From assembly GCA_030602225.1 (NCBI GenBank), contig JAUWAD010000005.1, positions 1 through 47,434 of the forward strand: DNA of 47,434 bases, written 5' to 3'. The notes under the pieces are model-generated. The model saw only the letters and a list, made by a program, of their open reading frames with translations, was not told the origin of the DNA and searched no databases. The DNA is from Bacillota bacterium. Lineage in GTDB: Bacteria > Bacillota > Clostridia > Tissierellales > Tissierellaceae. Each line of letters starts with the position of its first letter. Positions within the stretch are counted from its first letter, which is position 1. A program made the position numbers and the translations under genes. Positions 20,011-28,677 of the stretch are shown one piece after another.

Positions 20011-20277
20011 TTATATCAAACCAAGCTTCTTCAGCAAATCTAACTGTTCAACTGTAACAGGAATCTTCTTACCTTTTCCAGCTTTACTGGTAGATTTCTT
20101 CTTGGTCTGTAAGTTAATAATTACACTCTCTAAATCTTTTTGTCTCCTATCTGCATAGGAATTAAAAAAGACAGCCTGCTCATTAGGCGGCAGCATCTGG
20201 AACTTCTGATTTAGGTTTATTAATTTCATCTTCCATATCCTTTGGTGTAAGTTGATGATGACATACTGCACAGACAA
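20011..20277 (-). CDS. Hypothetical protein (true start probably internal: MKLINLNQKFQMLPPNEQAVFFNSY)
   Basis: ORF overlaps the upstream gene. Confidence 0.45.
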   Translation of the reverse strand: MSVQYVIINLHQRIWKMKLINLNQKFQMLPPNEQAVFFNSYADRRQKDLESVIINLQTKKKSTSKAGKGKKIPVTVEQLDLLKKLGLI

Positions 20278-20482
20278 ATGTTTGTATAGGAATTACTTCT
20301 GTTTTTCCAGATGTTGATAATAAAGGCGATACCCTTTTCAATTTATAGGTCTGAATAAAGTTATCAAACCCACACTTCTTACAAACTGCATGAGGTAAAG
20401 CCTCAAGTTCTGCTATTGTCATTTGTACTTTTTGTCCTTGTAAAGGGGTCTGTCTATTGTACTTTAGTCTTTGATTGTTCAT
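20183..20482 (-). CDS. Zinc-ribbon protein
   Basis: CKKCG...CAVCH two-CxxC ribbon. Confidence 0.55.
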   Translation of the reverse strand: MNNQRLKYNRQTPLQGQKVQMTIAELEALPHAVCKKCGFDNFIQTYKLKRVSPLLSTSGKTEVIPIQTFVCAVCHHQLTPKDMEDEINKPKSEVPDAAA

Positions 20483-20826
20483 TTGTTTTCTCCTATATAG
20501 CTAAAATCTATTTTAATGTAATATTCCCTTATCCATGTGTAGTGTTCTAATGCAGCTACCATTCCAGTACTCATACCATAATCCATAAAGAACGCTACTC
20601 CGACTGCTTGACTTCCCCAAGCATAACCACATTGAATACCTTTTTTTCTTTCAGCTTCTTTACTATCATTAAGTATTCCCTTTTGAGTATAAAGAAGATG
20701 AGAAGCAAAAGGGCAGCCTCCTTGACTAATAATATGCTTCATACATCTACGAGCATATGTAATATGCTTCTCTACTTGTTCATGTGTTTCGCCTGAATAA
20801 GGCGATTCTACTATTATTAATTCCAT
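20479..20826 (-). CDS. DUF7768/nucleoside deoxyribosyltransferase-fold-like protein
   Basis: 'IVESPYSGETHEQVEKHITYARRCMKHIISQGGCPFASHLLYTQ'. Confidence 0.6.
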   Translation of the reverse strand: MELIIVESPYSGETHEQVEKHITYARRCMKHIISQGGCPFASHLLYTQKGILNDSKEAERKKGIQCGYAWGSQAVGVAFFMDYGMSTGMVAALEHYTWIREYYIKIDFSYIGENK

Positions 20827-20837
20827 TCTTCCTCCTT

Positions 20838-21107
20838 TTATAATTCAAGTCTGTCTAATATACTATATACCTGATCTGCAGCTCTGTTAGCATTTCTACT
20901 TAAGTTTCTTATTGTGACAGCTAAAGGCACTAAGTAGATATCATCTTCTTCTCCTGTTTTATCAGGTGGAATTTCTGATAAAACAGGCTTAATACACTCT
21001 TCGAGGTTGTTTACTCCAACAGATAAACGATCAAGTGCACCATTTAATGACTTTATTTGTTGATTTACTTGAGAGTCTTTCTCAATTACCTTTGTTTCTT
21101 CTTTCAT
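20838..21107 (-). CDS. Hypothetical protein, 89 aa
   Basis: ORF with RBS aaggagaaag. Confidence 0.5.
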   Translation of the reverse strand: MKEETKVIEKDSQVNQQIKSLNGALDRLSVGVNNLEECIKPVLSEIPPDKTGEEDDIYLVPLAVTIRNLSRNANRAADQVYSILDRLEL

Positions 21108-21136
21108 TGCTCTTTCTCCTTTTGTTTAAGTAGTTA

Positions 21137-21156
21137 TGTCAAAATTTGACTTTGCT
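21137..21156 (-). repeat. Dyad element copy 4 (core 21138-21150)
   Basis: Minus strand CAGCAAAGTCAAATTTTGACA. Confidence 0.85.
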
Positions 21157-21258
21157 GATTAATATCCAATCGCCCTCTTAGAAGAGTAGCGGCTATGATA
21201 CTTCTTAAGTACTACTTAATAAGTACTTATCCTAAGAGGGCTGTTAGAGATTAATTAG
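21155..21258 (-). ncRNA. Branched hairpin structure between genes
   Basis: GCCCTCTTAG (21172-21181)/CTAAGAGGGC (21232-21241), a perfect 10-bp stem; inner AAGTACT (21207-21213)/AGTACTT (21222-21228); possible outer CTGATTAAT/ATTAATTAG. Confidence 0.45.
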
Positions 21259-21731
21259 TCCTTTCGTCTTACCATCTTAGTAACAGTATTTATAGTGCCT
21301 TGTCGAAACTCAGAGAATTCGATATTGACAGTAACAACAACAGGAATACCAATCCAGTCACCATTTTCCAGCGCGGTCTGAAGCTTTTCCTTAGTTCCCA
21401 TATCAAGTTCCATAGTATCAGCAAACTCTTTGAGCATATTAATTTTGGACTGGCGTTTTGTCTTCTTGCCATCTTTAGTCTGGACATTTTCATCTCCAGG
21501 TCTTGGAAACCAGACCTGCTTAAAGACCCTTCCTCCATCAATTAGAGTCTCACCATCAGACATATATCCTCCATTGTCTGCAAGTGTTACTATAAAAGTC
21601 AAGCCGTAGTTTTCAGGATTATAAGAAACTCCTGTAAGACTTCCGAGGAAATTACCTTGGGGAATGAGAGGATCAGGTTTGTACTCACTTTCGAGGTCAT
21701 AGTCTGTATTGATTTGTGTATGTTCTTCCAT
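21255..21731 (-). CDS. DUF669-like / possible ssDNA-binding protein
   Basis: Acidic N-terminus, 'PQGNFLGSLTGVSYNPENYGLTFIVTLADNGG' OB-like pattern, next to recombination genes. Confidence 0.45.
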   Translation of the reverse strand: MEEHTQINTDYDLESEYKPDPLIPQGNFLGSLTGVSYNPENYGLTFIVTLADNGGYMSDGETLIDGGRVFKQVWFPRPGDENVQTKDGKKTKRQSKINMLKEFADTMELDMGTKEKLQTALENGDWIGIPVVVTVNIEFSEFRQGTINTVTKMVRRKD

Positions 21732-21788
21732 TGTTTAGTTCTCCTTTAGTTTGTTTAGTTATTTGTGTAGTTGTTTATGGTCTTACAG

Positions 21789-21995
21789 CTAACCTTCATC
21801 ACCTCCTTCTTTATCTTCATCTAAGTTTCTGCAGTTCCAGTGAAGTTCTTCTATGATAACTTCTATATCAAGCTTAGCATTTCTATGTAGAAGCCATACT
21901 TTATCATAGTGGTCTTCACAGGAAGGCATTTCTTCTCCAAGGATTTTATGTGAGTATCTAGCTGTTTCATTACACTCTCTTGTAATACAGGACAT
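21789..21995 (-). CDS. Small hypothetical protein
   Basis: MSCITRECNETARYSHKI...CEDHYD; abuts the next ORF. Confidence 0.45.
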   Translation of the reverse strand: MSCITRECNETARYSHKILGEEMPSCEDHYDKVWLLHRNAKLDIEVIIEELHWNCRNLDEDKEGGDEG

Positions 21996-22255
21996 TATTC
22001 TCCTCCTTCTTTTTCTTGTGCCTCTACAAGATATTGAATTTTTTTCTCAAGGCTGTCACGTAGAGTTACAAGTTCTCCAACTAACTCTGCCATTTTGTTT
22101 CTTGCCAGACTTCCATCAAGATAATTTAAAGTTGCCTGTAGATAAATCTCGACCCTTATAAGACTTCGCTGCTGTCGCTTAATTTGACCTTCATAATCAG
22201 GTTTACACCTTTTTGAAGTCCCCTCAGAAATATCATCTCTTATATCATCTAACAT
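21995..22255 (-). CDS. Hypothetical protein
   Basis: ORF with RBS aaggagg upstream. Confidence 0.45.
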   Translation of the reverse strand: MLDDIRDDISEGTSKRCKPDYEGQIKRQQRSLIRVEIYLQATLNYLDGSLARNKMAELVGELVTLRDSLEKKIQYLVEAQEKEGGE

Positions 22256-22399
22256 TACTTACCTCCTTTTTGTTTATTTAATATAAACAGCTTAGCAGTA
22301 CTTATACTCATATTATAATGTCTCTTATAATAATTTGTTAAGTTAATACAACTTTTACAGAATAAAGCAGAGACTCTAAAGCTATTACACCCAGATCTT

Positions 22400-23353
22400 T
22401 TACACCTTTTTCTTTTCATTCATATACTCCATCAAGACATTATAGTCATTAGGAATCTCAGCAGGAAGTAACTGTGCTTTACCGGAGAAGCAACTTCTTG
22501 CTTTATAGAATCCTCTTGGGAGGGTTCTGAGATAGTAGTATGGTTTTCCTTTGTCCATTTTAGTAAAGGCATAATAGACTTCATCAAAGTATCCAGGAAT
22601 AATAGAACTAAGCATTCCTGTTAACATAGGATCAACAGATAAGACTGCTCCAGTATCAGAATCTAATGTCATTCTCCAGTGTGCATTTACTAAGAGATTG
22701 CAGTTTAAGGAAATTAGTTTTCTCAGTTTTCCTTCTACAAGATTCTTGACAATCTGGTAGTGAACATTCCATAGTGGGCCTTGAGTAGCTGGGTTTCTCT
22801 TAGGGTCAAGTTGAAGTGCTCTTTCCATTGCCAGGTCTGTCATTGATGTGGTACTGTCAAGAATTACTGTCTTGATCTCTCCAGCTTCTACTTTTTTAGC
22901 CACTTCAAGAATATCCTTTTCAAAGTCTACCCAACCTTTACTAGTAAGTGGGTATTGTGAGTACTTGAAGTCAAGACCTCTGTAGATTAGAATGTGTTTG
23001 TCTATGTCAAAGACATAGCCAGGTGTTGGGTGTGTGCTTCCAAAAACACTCTTACCTGTTCCATAGTCTCCAACTACCATTATCTTACTGAACTCACTTA
23101 TCGGAGTTACATCTTTTGCGTCTTTTATCATTTGCTTTCCTCCTTTAAGGCCTACGCCATGTCCTGGCTGTCCAGCTTTAAGACAGTCTTTAGATATGCA
23201 GTTGCCTTCTGGGTCTACCTGAATTGTTCCACAGCCTTCACAAAGTACTAATACTGCTGTATCTCTTTGCCAATCTTCTTTTGATGTTAGCCCTTTAAAA
23301 TCAGAAGGCCTTCTAAACAACTCCTGATTACAGGCTTCACAAAATTCTGCCAT
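22400..23353 (-). CDS. Sak4/RecA-like AAA ATPase with N-terminal zinc fingers
   Basis: Walker A 'VVGDYGTGKSVFG', 'KTVILDSTTSMT' Walker B-like, N-terminal CEACN...CEGCG. Confidence 0.75.
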   Translation of the reverse strand: MAEFCEACNQELFRRPSDFKGLTSKEDWQRDTAVLVLCEGCGTIQVDPEGNCISKDCLKAGQPGHGVGLKGGKQMIKDAKDVTPISEFSKIMVVGDYGTGKSVFGSTHPTPGYVFDIDKHILIYRGLDFKYSQYPLTSKGWVDFEKDILEVAKKVEAGEIKTVILDSTTSMTDLAMERALQLDPKRNPATQGPLWNVHYQIVKNLVEGKLRKLISLNCNLLVNAHWRMTLDSDTGAVLSVDPMLTGMLSSIIPGYFDEVYYAFTKMDKGKPYYYLRTLPRGFYKARSCFSGKAQLLPAEIPNDYNVLMEYMNEKKKV

Positions 23354-23571
23354 TATCTTCCTCCCTCCATAAACTTCTTCTTTGAAAGGCCATTCCTTGC
23401 TTTCCAGCAGTCAACAGTATTAGCAATAGCTATTTCTGCTCTCCTTAGCTCTGATTGCTCTGTTGTTAACGTAGCAGAACTTTGTTGAACATCTAATAAA
23501 GCTATTAATACTCCTCTAAGTCTAAACATAGCAAAGTTTCTTTCTCTTGCCCATTTTTGTGCTTTGGTCAT
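23353..23571 (-). CDS. Small hypothetical protein
   Basis: ORF, start overlapping the neighbouring gene. Confidence 0.4.
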   Translation of the reverse strand: MTKAQKWARERNFAMFRLRGVLIALLDVQQSSATLTTEQSELRRAEIAIANTVDCWKARNGLSKKKFMEGGR

Positions 23572-23755
23572 TTTGTTCCTCCTTTTCTAATATTGACTTC
23601 ACAATATCAGCTAGGACTGCTATAGCTGCTCCCTGATTTCCAAAGTATTCAGCAACTGTCTTTCCATTGAAGGGGCGGCCATCAAAGTTCTTTGCATCAT
23701 TTTTCATATCTGCTGCTATCATTTTCAAAACATTAATTTTTTTATTGTCTTTCAT
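23522..23755 (-). CDS. Small hypothetical protein
   Basis: ORF following the nuclease gene. Confidence 0.45.
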   Translation of the reverse strand: MKDNKKINVLKMIAADMKNDAKNFDGRPFNGKTVAEYFGNQGAAIAVLADIVKSILEKEEQNDQSTKMGKRKKLCYV

Positions 23756-23757
23756 AA

Positions 23758-24693
23758 TTACCTCTCATTCATAACGTCCCAGGGTTCATCAATATAATAG
23801 CCATAAGGAACATTACCTTCTAATCTCTCAATAGAAGTATTCCTTTCACAGACATTACAGAACTCGCACCTTCCGTAGCGATAACAGGAGTCCTGACCCA
23901 TAGTCCAAAGGTTTCTTCTCATGTCAAGCTGAATTTGGTTGACAGTATTAAGAAAGGAAAGTCTCCAATTCTCTAAGTCTTCATTAGTAAAGATTTGTGG
24001 AACCCTCTCAAAATTAACAGTCAGTTTCCCATACTCTCCTGTTACTTTACTTTTACGAGAAGTAAGGTAATGAAAAACAACTAACACACCACCAGGTTCT
24101 TCAGGAAAGAACTCTGTTTTACCAGCGGCTGTATATCCCATAATTTGAGGACTTCTGTGAAGTTCTTGAATTTTCTTTGATAACTGCCAACCTGTAGTCT
24201 TATGCTCTAAGAACCAAAGCTGGCCATTAAGTTTAACTGTGAGGTCTTTCTTTCCAGTGAACATGAAAGGTTGTAAGGTAGGAAATGCTGTTTCTTCTAC
24301 TTCATTGCTCCAGTGTGTCTCTATCCGGAAAAGGCTCTCAGCTTCTAATACTTCCATAAAACCTTCGTCAGCAGCGAAGTGATCTATATATTGTAAGAAA
24401 CAAGCACAAAGATTTTCAAAGGTTCTATAATCAGGATAGAATTCTTTATCTCCAGTATATTTATCCCAACTCTTCTTACCTGCTAAAATAGCAGCTTCTA
24501 TTGCACCACCATCTCGCACCCACCCATTTTCCTTAACATGGTTGTAAAATTCCTTCATTACATCATGCCAGACTACTCCGTAACGTAGAGCATTATTTCC
24601 TTTATCAGGATATAAGCCGAGAATAAATCTGAGGTAGTATTTTCTTGGGCAGGATACATAGGTTTCTCTTTTTGTGTTATCTAGTTTAAGCAT
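23758..24693 (-). CDS. PD-(D/E)XK (RecB/Cas4-like) nuclease
   Basis: 'TKRETYVSCPRKYYLRFILGL', 'LWFLEHKTTGWQ', C-terminal 'CRYGRCEFCNVC' cluster. Confidence 0.75.
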   Translation of the reverse strand: MLKLDNTKRETYVSCPRKYYLRFILGLYPDKGNNALRYGVVWHDVMKEFYNHVKENGWVRDGGAIEAAILAGKKSWDKYTGDKEFYPDYRTFENLCACFLQYIDHFAADEGFMEVLEAESLFRIETHWSNEVEETAFPTLQPFMFTGKKDLTVKLNGQLWFLEHKTTGWQLSKKIQELHRSPQIMGYTAAGKTEFFPEEPGGVLVVFHYLTSRKSKVTGEYGKLTVNFERVPQIFTNEDLENWRLSFLNTVNQIQLDMRRNLWTMGQDSCYRYGRCEFCNVCERNTSIERLEGNVPYGYYIDEPWDVMNER

Positions 24694-24707
24694 TATTCCT
24701 CCTAATA

Positions 24708-24908
24708 TTATACAGCAATGTCTACATCATCTTTTTTATATTCATGACTCTCAGGATCGGTAGAAAACCATCGCACTCCCTTTAAAGGTACTGTTCTATT
24801 TTTTCCGTTGGTCAGTCTCATCCAGAGAATTTCGCCATCTTGTCTAACTTGTGAGCACTCAAAAGCTTCCAAATAACCATCTGCCCATCTTACATTTACT
24901 AATGTCAT
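24708..24908 (-). CDS. Small hypothetical protein starting at internal Met (MTLVNVRWADGYLEAF)
   Basis: ATG preceded by ggaggaaatatc; the track start at 24944 would lie inside the dyad element. Confidence 0.5.
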   Translation of the reverse strand: MTLVNVRWADGYLEAFECSQVRQDGEILWMRLTNGKNRTVPLKGVRWFSTDPESHEYKKDDVDIAV

Positions 24909-24938
24909 GATATTTCCTCCATAACTTCTAAGATAAGT

Positions 24939-24961
24939 AGTCAATAATTGACTTTGCTTGG
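24939..24961 (-). repeat. Dyad element copy 5 (core 24940-24952)
   Basis: Minus strand CCAAGCAAAGTCAATTATTGACT. Confidence 0.9.
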
Positions 24962-24968
24962 AAAGGTT

Positions 24969-25291
24969 GGAGAGGGTAGCCTTCGAAAGCTACTGATAAG
25001 TAGTACTTCTTATCACTTCCACTATCGCCTCTCCATAAGGTTACAGGAGTCAACGATAAATATCTCTCAAATGGAGATAATAAGATTGACTCCTGTAAGT
25101 TAAGGGTTAAAGGTTAAAGAGTAGCTATGTGCTCGAATGATCAGGAGGTCTCTGCCTCCGTTGCCGCTACTATCCGATAGTTGTCTGCGGACACACACAG
25201 ATAAAATAGCTCTTTAACCCATTAAAGAACTGCCGGCCTAAGTGGTGCGAGCCTAATATTAGGGAGCTATCAACAAAGGCCAGCACCTTAG
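24969..25291 (-). ncRNA. Highly structured intercistronic region (four helical domains), candidate structured RNA
   Basis: Stems: 24969-24975/25028-25034 with inner 24976-24980/24989-24993 and 24994-25000/25009-25015; 25041-25053/25086-25098 (13 bp perfect); 25112-25128/25206-25219 with inner hairpins; 25238-25248/25283-25291. Confidence 0.55.
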
Positions 25292-25663
25292 TTAAACAGA
25301 GATACCAAGACTCGCAAGCAGCTTCTTGGCAGTCTCTTTCTCTGGCCCCTGGAGCTTGTCCAGATTAGCAGTAATAGTGGAAATCGCAACTTTAGGCTGC
25401 GCCGGAGCACGAACAGACCAATCACCTTTCATTAGTCCATCCCATACTTTAGCAATAGCTTCTTCTGCATCTTTACCAGATCTGCCAGCAGCACTGTCAC
25501 CAAGTTTGTGGCCAAGTCCGAATGGGCCAAAAGCTTTCTGAATTTTAGGTGGGAGTTGGGAGAAATCAAATTCCATTGCTTCCTTTTCACCCTCAACTAC
25601 AGTGAGAATTACTATTCCAGGTTTTGTTACCAAATCTTTACTGAGTTTCTTCGCTCTTGCCAT
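25292..25663 (-). CDS. Hypothetical protein, 123 aa
   Basis: ORF with RBS ggaggaaaag. Confidence 0.6.
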   Translation of the reverse strand: MARAKKLSKDLVTKPGIVILTVVEGEKEAMEFDFSQLPPKIQKAFGPFGLGHKLGDSAAGRSGKDAEEAIAKVWDGLMKGDWSVRAPAQPKVAISTITANLDKLQGPEKETAKKLLASLGISV

Positions 25664-25808
25664 TTTCTTTTCCTCCTTTGAGGGTTAAAAAGTTTAAAAT
25701 TGCACTTTTAATCAGTCTTTTAACTGTAGTGCTGTCTCTGATTGCCAACATCTTTAGTTCTTTGTGTGTATCCCCAGGTATTAGAGTCTGCACATGAACA
25801 TGCTTCAT
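25638..25808 (-). CDS. Ribbon-helix-helix-like small DNA-binding protein, 56 aa (not in track)
   Basis: MKHVHVQTLIPGDTHKELKMLAIRDSTTVKRLIKSAILNFLTLKGGKENGKSEETQ*; RBS gaaaggagg. Confidence 0.5.
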   Translation of the reverse strand: MKHVHVQTLIPGDTHKELKMLAIRDSTTVKRLIKSAILNFLTLKGGKENGKSEETQ

Positions 25809-25867
25809 TTCATTTTTACCTCCTTTCAGTATAACCTTTAATATTGATAAAATCTACATTATGATAT

Positions 25868-25896
25868 ATATATATCATATTATGACACAGTTGTCA
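25868..25896 (-). promoter_or_regulatory. Sigma70-like promoter, minus strand
   Basis: Minus strand TTGACA-actgtgtcataatatga(17)-TATATA, just upstream of the RHH gene. Confidence 0.6.
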
Positions 25897-25943
25897 AGGA
25901 TTATTTTGTAGTTTATGAAATATATTGTCATTCTTTATTCCCC

Positions 25944-26066
25944 TCCTACTCATTTATTCCCATTCTTTTATCTTCTCTCTTAGCTATAGTTAGTAAAACA
26001 CAAAAGAAGTAACCAACTAAAGCTCCTATAAATAATCCTACTAGTATTCCTAACCAGTAACTATTC
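25944..26066 (-). CDS. Single-TM small protein, 40 aa (not in track)
   Basis: MNSYWLGILVGLFIGALVGYFFCVLLTIAKREDKRMGINE*; RBS ggagg. Confidence 0.5.
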
Positions 26067-26286
26067 ATCTGTTACCTCCTTTATTTTGTAGTCTCTCCGT
26101 GTAGTTATACAGCTCTATAAGTTCATGTGTAAGTAAACTGTCATCTCTGCGAGCCTGTTTTATTAGCTGATGCATAGCACAGTTTTGAGGATTGTAATTG
26201 AAGAAGTTGCAATTTTCTTCTACATCTAGCTTTTGTGGTAAAAGCATTATGTTTTCAGTTACTCTCATATATCGTGACAGTCTCAT
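26065..26286 (-). CDS. Small hypothetical protein
   Basis: ORF overlapping neighbours. Confidence 0.4.
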   Translation of the reverse strand: MRLSRYMRVTENIMLLPQKLDVEENCNFFNYNPQNCAMHQLIKQARRDDSLLTHELIELYNYTERLQNKGGNR

Positions 26287-26480
26287 TCTATTCCCTCCAT
26301 TCCCATTCTTTTAGCAAACCTGTTAAGAGCCTTTAAAATAGAAGGCTCAAGATATACTCTATCCGTAGGGTCTCTGTGGTCGTTGGCATGCAGCCATATT
26401 CCATAGCCATCATAGAGTGTATAGACTCCATCTCCAATGTAGTCCATTCTACTCTGATCTTCATTTGTTAAGTTGTTCAT
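26283..26480 (-). CDS. Small hypothetical protein
   Basis: ORF with RBS ggagg. Confidence 0.45.
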   Translation of the reverse strand: MNNLTNEDQSRMDYIGDGVYTLYDGYGIWLHANDHRDPTDRVYLEPSILKALNRFAKRMGMEGIE

Positions 26481-26649
26481 TTACTACCTCCAAATTATTG
26501 AGATTTAATTTCATCTCTTAGGTCACTTTCTGCATCAATTACACTGTCATTATTATACTCTCCGTCCTCAGAGAACCAATGGTCGCTTAGGGCATCTAAA
26601 ACCTTTTCAATTGTTTCTTTGGTTATTGTATAGTATACTTGATCTTTAC

Positions 26650-27498
26650 TCATTTCACCACCTCCACTGCTACAGCACAGACAGGAACTCCATGCCTGGT
26701 TTTTTCATCTTCATGTTTTACAAGTAACATCTTTTCAATAAGATCTTCTCTATCTTTCCAATATTCTATTCTTTTAGAGTGTGGTAGTTTACCTGCCCCA
26801 ACATTAAATTCTGCATTGTCATTATCTTTAACAGTAAATCCTCCAACCATACTCTTAGGTTCTCCATACTTATCAATAGCTTCATATACAGCAACTATTT
26901 TATATTTATCTTTTGAGGTAGGCTTAAATTTAATCATGGCAGAACATTTCTTCTTAATATATAAAGAGCTTGGGTTTCTAAAGATAATACCTTCATAACC
27001 TTCTTCCATCCATTCTTGAAGGTGAGTTTGCCAAGTATCTGGAGAAGCTATCCTTGTAGGAACAAGTTGAATAATATCTCCTATATCACCCAATACAAAA
27101 TTACTTTTTTGTATTTTAAGGAGTCTTTGAGTCCTGTGAAACTGGTCAGATACTATTCCTTGGTAATCAAAGATGTGGAATTGTAATACCTCTGAATCTG
27201 GATGCTTATTAACAGTCCTATTTGCAACTGAATTGATTTGCTCTTGGCTCCAGCCGTGTAAATAAGCTTCTCCATCGTATGGTAGATGAGGAAGTTTCTT
27301 TAGCTCTTCTTTTATATGAGGAAAGTATCTAAACTCAACCCCATAAGATGAGAGAAGAACAGGCTCGTTATGAAACCACTCCACTCTCATCCTCTGTCCT
27401 CTATACTTTGGCTGTATAAAGAACTGTCTTCCAAGGTTTTGAATTTTTCTTGTACTGGCAGGATATGCCAGCATTATATTTTCTCTTTTTCTTCTCAT
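26650..27498 (-). CDS. ATP-dependent DNA ligase-like nucleotidyltransferase
   Basis: 'QPKYRGQRM' (motif I KxxG), 'YDGEAYLHG' (motif III-like), 'EGIIFRNP' (motif IV), 'MIKFKP' (motif V). Confidence 0.75.
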   Translation of the reverse strand: MRRKRENIMLAYPASTRKIQNLGRQFFIQPKYRGQRMRVEWFHNEPVLLSSYGVEFRYFPHIKEELKKLPHLPYDGEAYLHGWSQEQINSVANRTVNKHPDSEVLQFHIFDYQGIVSDQFHRTQRLLKIQKSNFVLGDIGDIIQLVPTRIASPDTWQTHLQEWMEEGYEGIIFRNPSSLYIKKKCSAMIKFKPTSKDKYKIVAVYEAIDKYGEPKSMVGGFTVKDNDNAEFNVGAGKLPHSKRIEYWKDREDLIEKMLLVKHEDEKTRHGVPVCAVAVEVVK

Positions 27499-27749
27499 TT
27501 ATCCTCCTTCAATTTCTTTAGTCTAACACTATAGAAAGAGTATTCAGAAAGTGTTCTATTTTTATTAGGCTTATCTTCATTAGTAATATCACAAGCAAAC
27601 AGACCACCAGTATCTACAAAATGAATCTTCTTTATCTTTCCAATTAAGCCTCTAATATCCTTTCTGCCAGGATAGTGTGCATCTGCTCTATTAGTTCCAA
27701 TTACTTGTACTCTATCGCCTACTTTAATCATTTTGTCCTCCTCTTCCAT
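27495..27749 (-). CDS. Small hypothetical protein, possible SH3/KOW-like fold
   Basis: 'KVGDRVQVIGTNRADAHYPGRKDIRGLIGKIKKI'. Confidence 0.45.
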   Translation of the reverse strand: MEEEDKMIKVGDRVQVIGTNRADAHYPGRKDIRGLIGKIKKIHFVDTGGLFACDITNEDKPNKNRTLSEYSFYSVRLKKLKEDK

Positions 27750-27990
27750 ATCTTATTCTGTGCCCATTGATAAGATTTTGTCTTAGATCATCAATTCTTA
27801 TTACCCCTTCAATCTCAAGAATAGCAATAAGATGTGACAATCCATCCACTAGTAAATCCACAGATGTTTGAAGTGTTTCTAACCGTCCTTTACCACTATA
27901 TGTAGGATCTCCATCAAATGCTTTTGTAATATTATTATAAAGTATATTCATTATTCCTCCTATCTTGCACTCGTTTTCATCTTCTTTCAC
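27724..27990 (-). CDS. Small hypothetical protein
   Basis: ORF; likely internal start MNILYNNI after ggagg. Confidence 0.4.
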   Translation of the reverse strand: MKEDENECKIGGIMNILYNNITKAFDGDPTYSGKGRLETLQTSVDLLVDGLSHLIAILEIEGVIRIDDLRQNLINGHRIRYGRGGQND

Positions 27991-28277
27991 CTTGATAATT
28001 TACGAGTAGTTCTTTGATTCTGTTTAAAGTATCCACCTTTTCCACTTCTAACATGGAAATTATCTATAGCTGAACCTGACATATCAGCTACCATACCAGC
28101 TTTAAACTTGTTTATAAGATCAGTAAAGAAGCTGAGAGCTCCAAACTGAGTTTTGCCTTTCGCAACTTTAGTTCCTTCATTTCTTTCTCCAATAATAATT
28201 TCTTTCTTTTCTTCTTCCATTTTATTCCTCCTCTTGAGATATAACGTCCAGCAAATCTCTAAGCTTTCTTTCATCAC
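27987..28277 (-). CDS. Small hypothetical protein
   Basis: ORF; likely internal start MEEEKKEI after ggagg. Confidence 0.4.
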   Translation of the reverse strand: MMKESLEICWTLYLKRRNKMEEEKKEIIIGERNEGTKVAKGKTQFGALSFFTDLINKFKAGMVADMSGSAIDNFHVRSGKGGYFKQNQRTTRKLSR

Positions 28278-28500
28278 TTTTTCCTATATCAATAATTATA
28301 GATACTGCATCTATAACTGAAGATAAAGCCAGATGTAACCCTTCAATCCTTGCTTCAGAAATCTTAGCCTCTAAGTAATTACCTGCTCTTGTAAAAGTAG
28401 CTGACCTCGTAGTTTCTTTTCTGATAGACTTATAAATACTATCAGTAATTTCTACTCTGAACTCTTCAATTGTTTTCTTCTTTATTTTTGGCTCTGCCAT
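28222..28500 (-). CDS. Small hypothetical protein
   Basis: ORF with RBS ggagg. Confidence 0.45.
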   Translation of the reverse strand: MAEPKIKKKTIEEFRVEITDSIYKSIRKETTRSATFTRAGNYLEAKISEARIEGLHLALSSVIDAVSIIIDIGKSDERKLRDLLDVISQEEE

Positions 28501-28677
28501 TTTAGTCCTCCTTTCTTTAAAAAGCTATCGAGCAATCCTCACAGACTTCTGTATCAGGATACTCTTTAATAAATTCAGGATCTATTATTTCTCCACAGTC
28601 AAAGCATCTCCTAGGTTTAAAATCTTCCTTATAATTATCAATTTCTGGATCATGTAAGTTAACCATTGTTACCTCCT

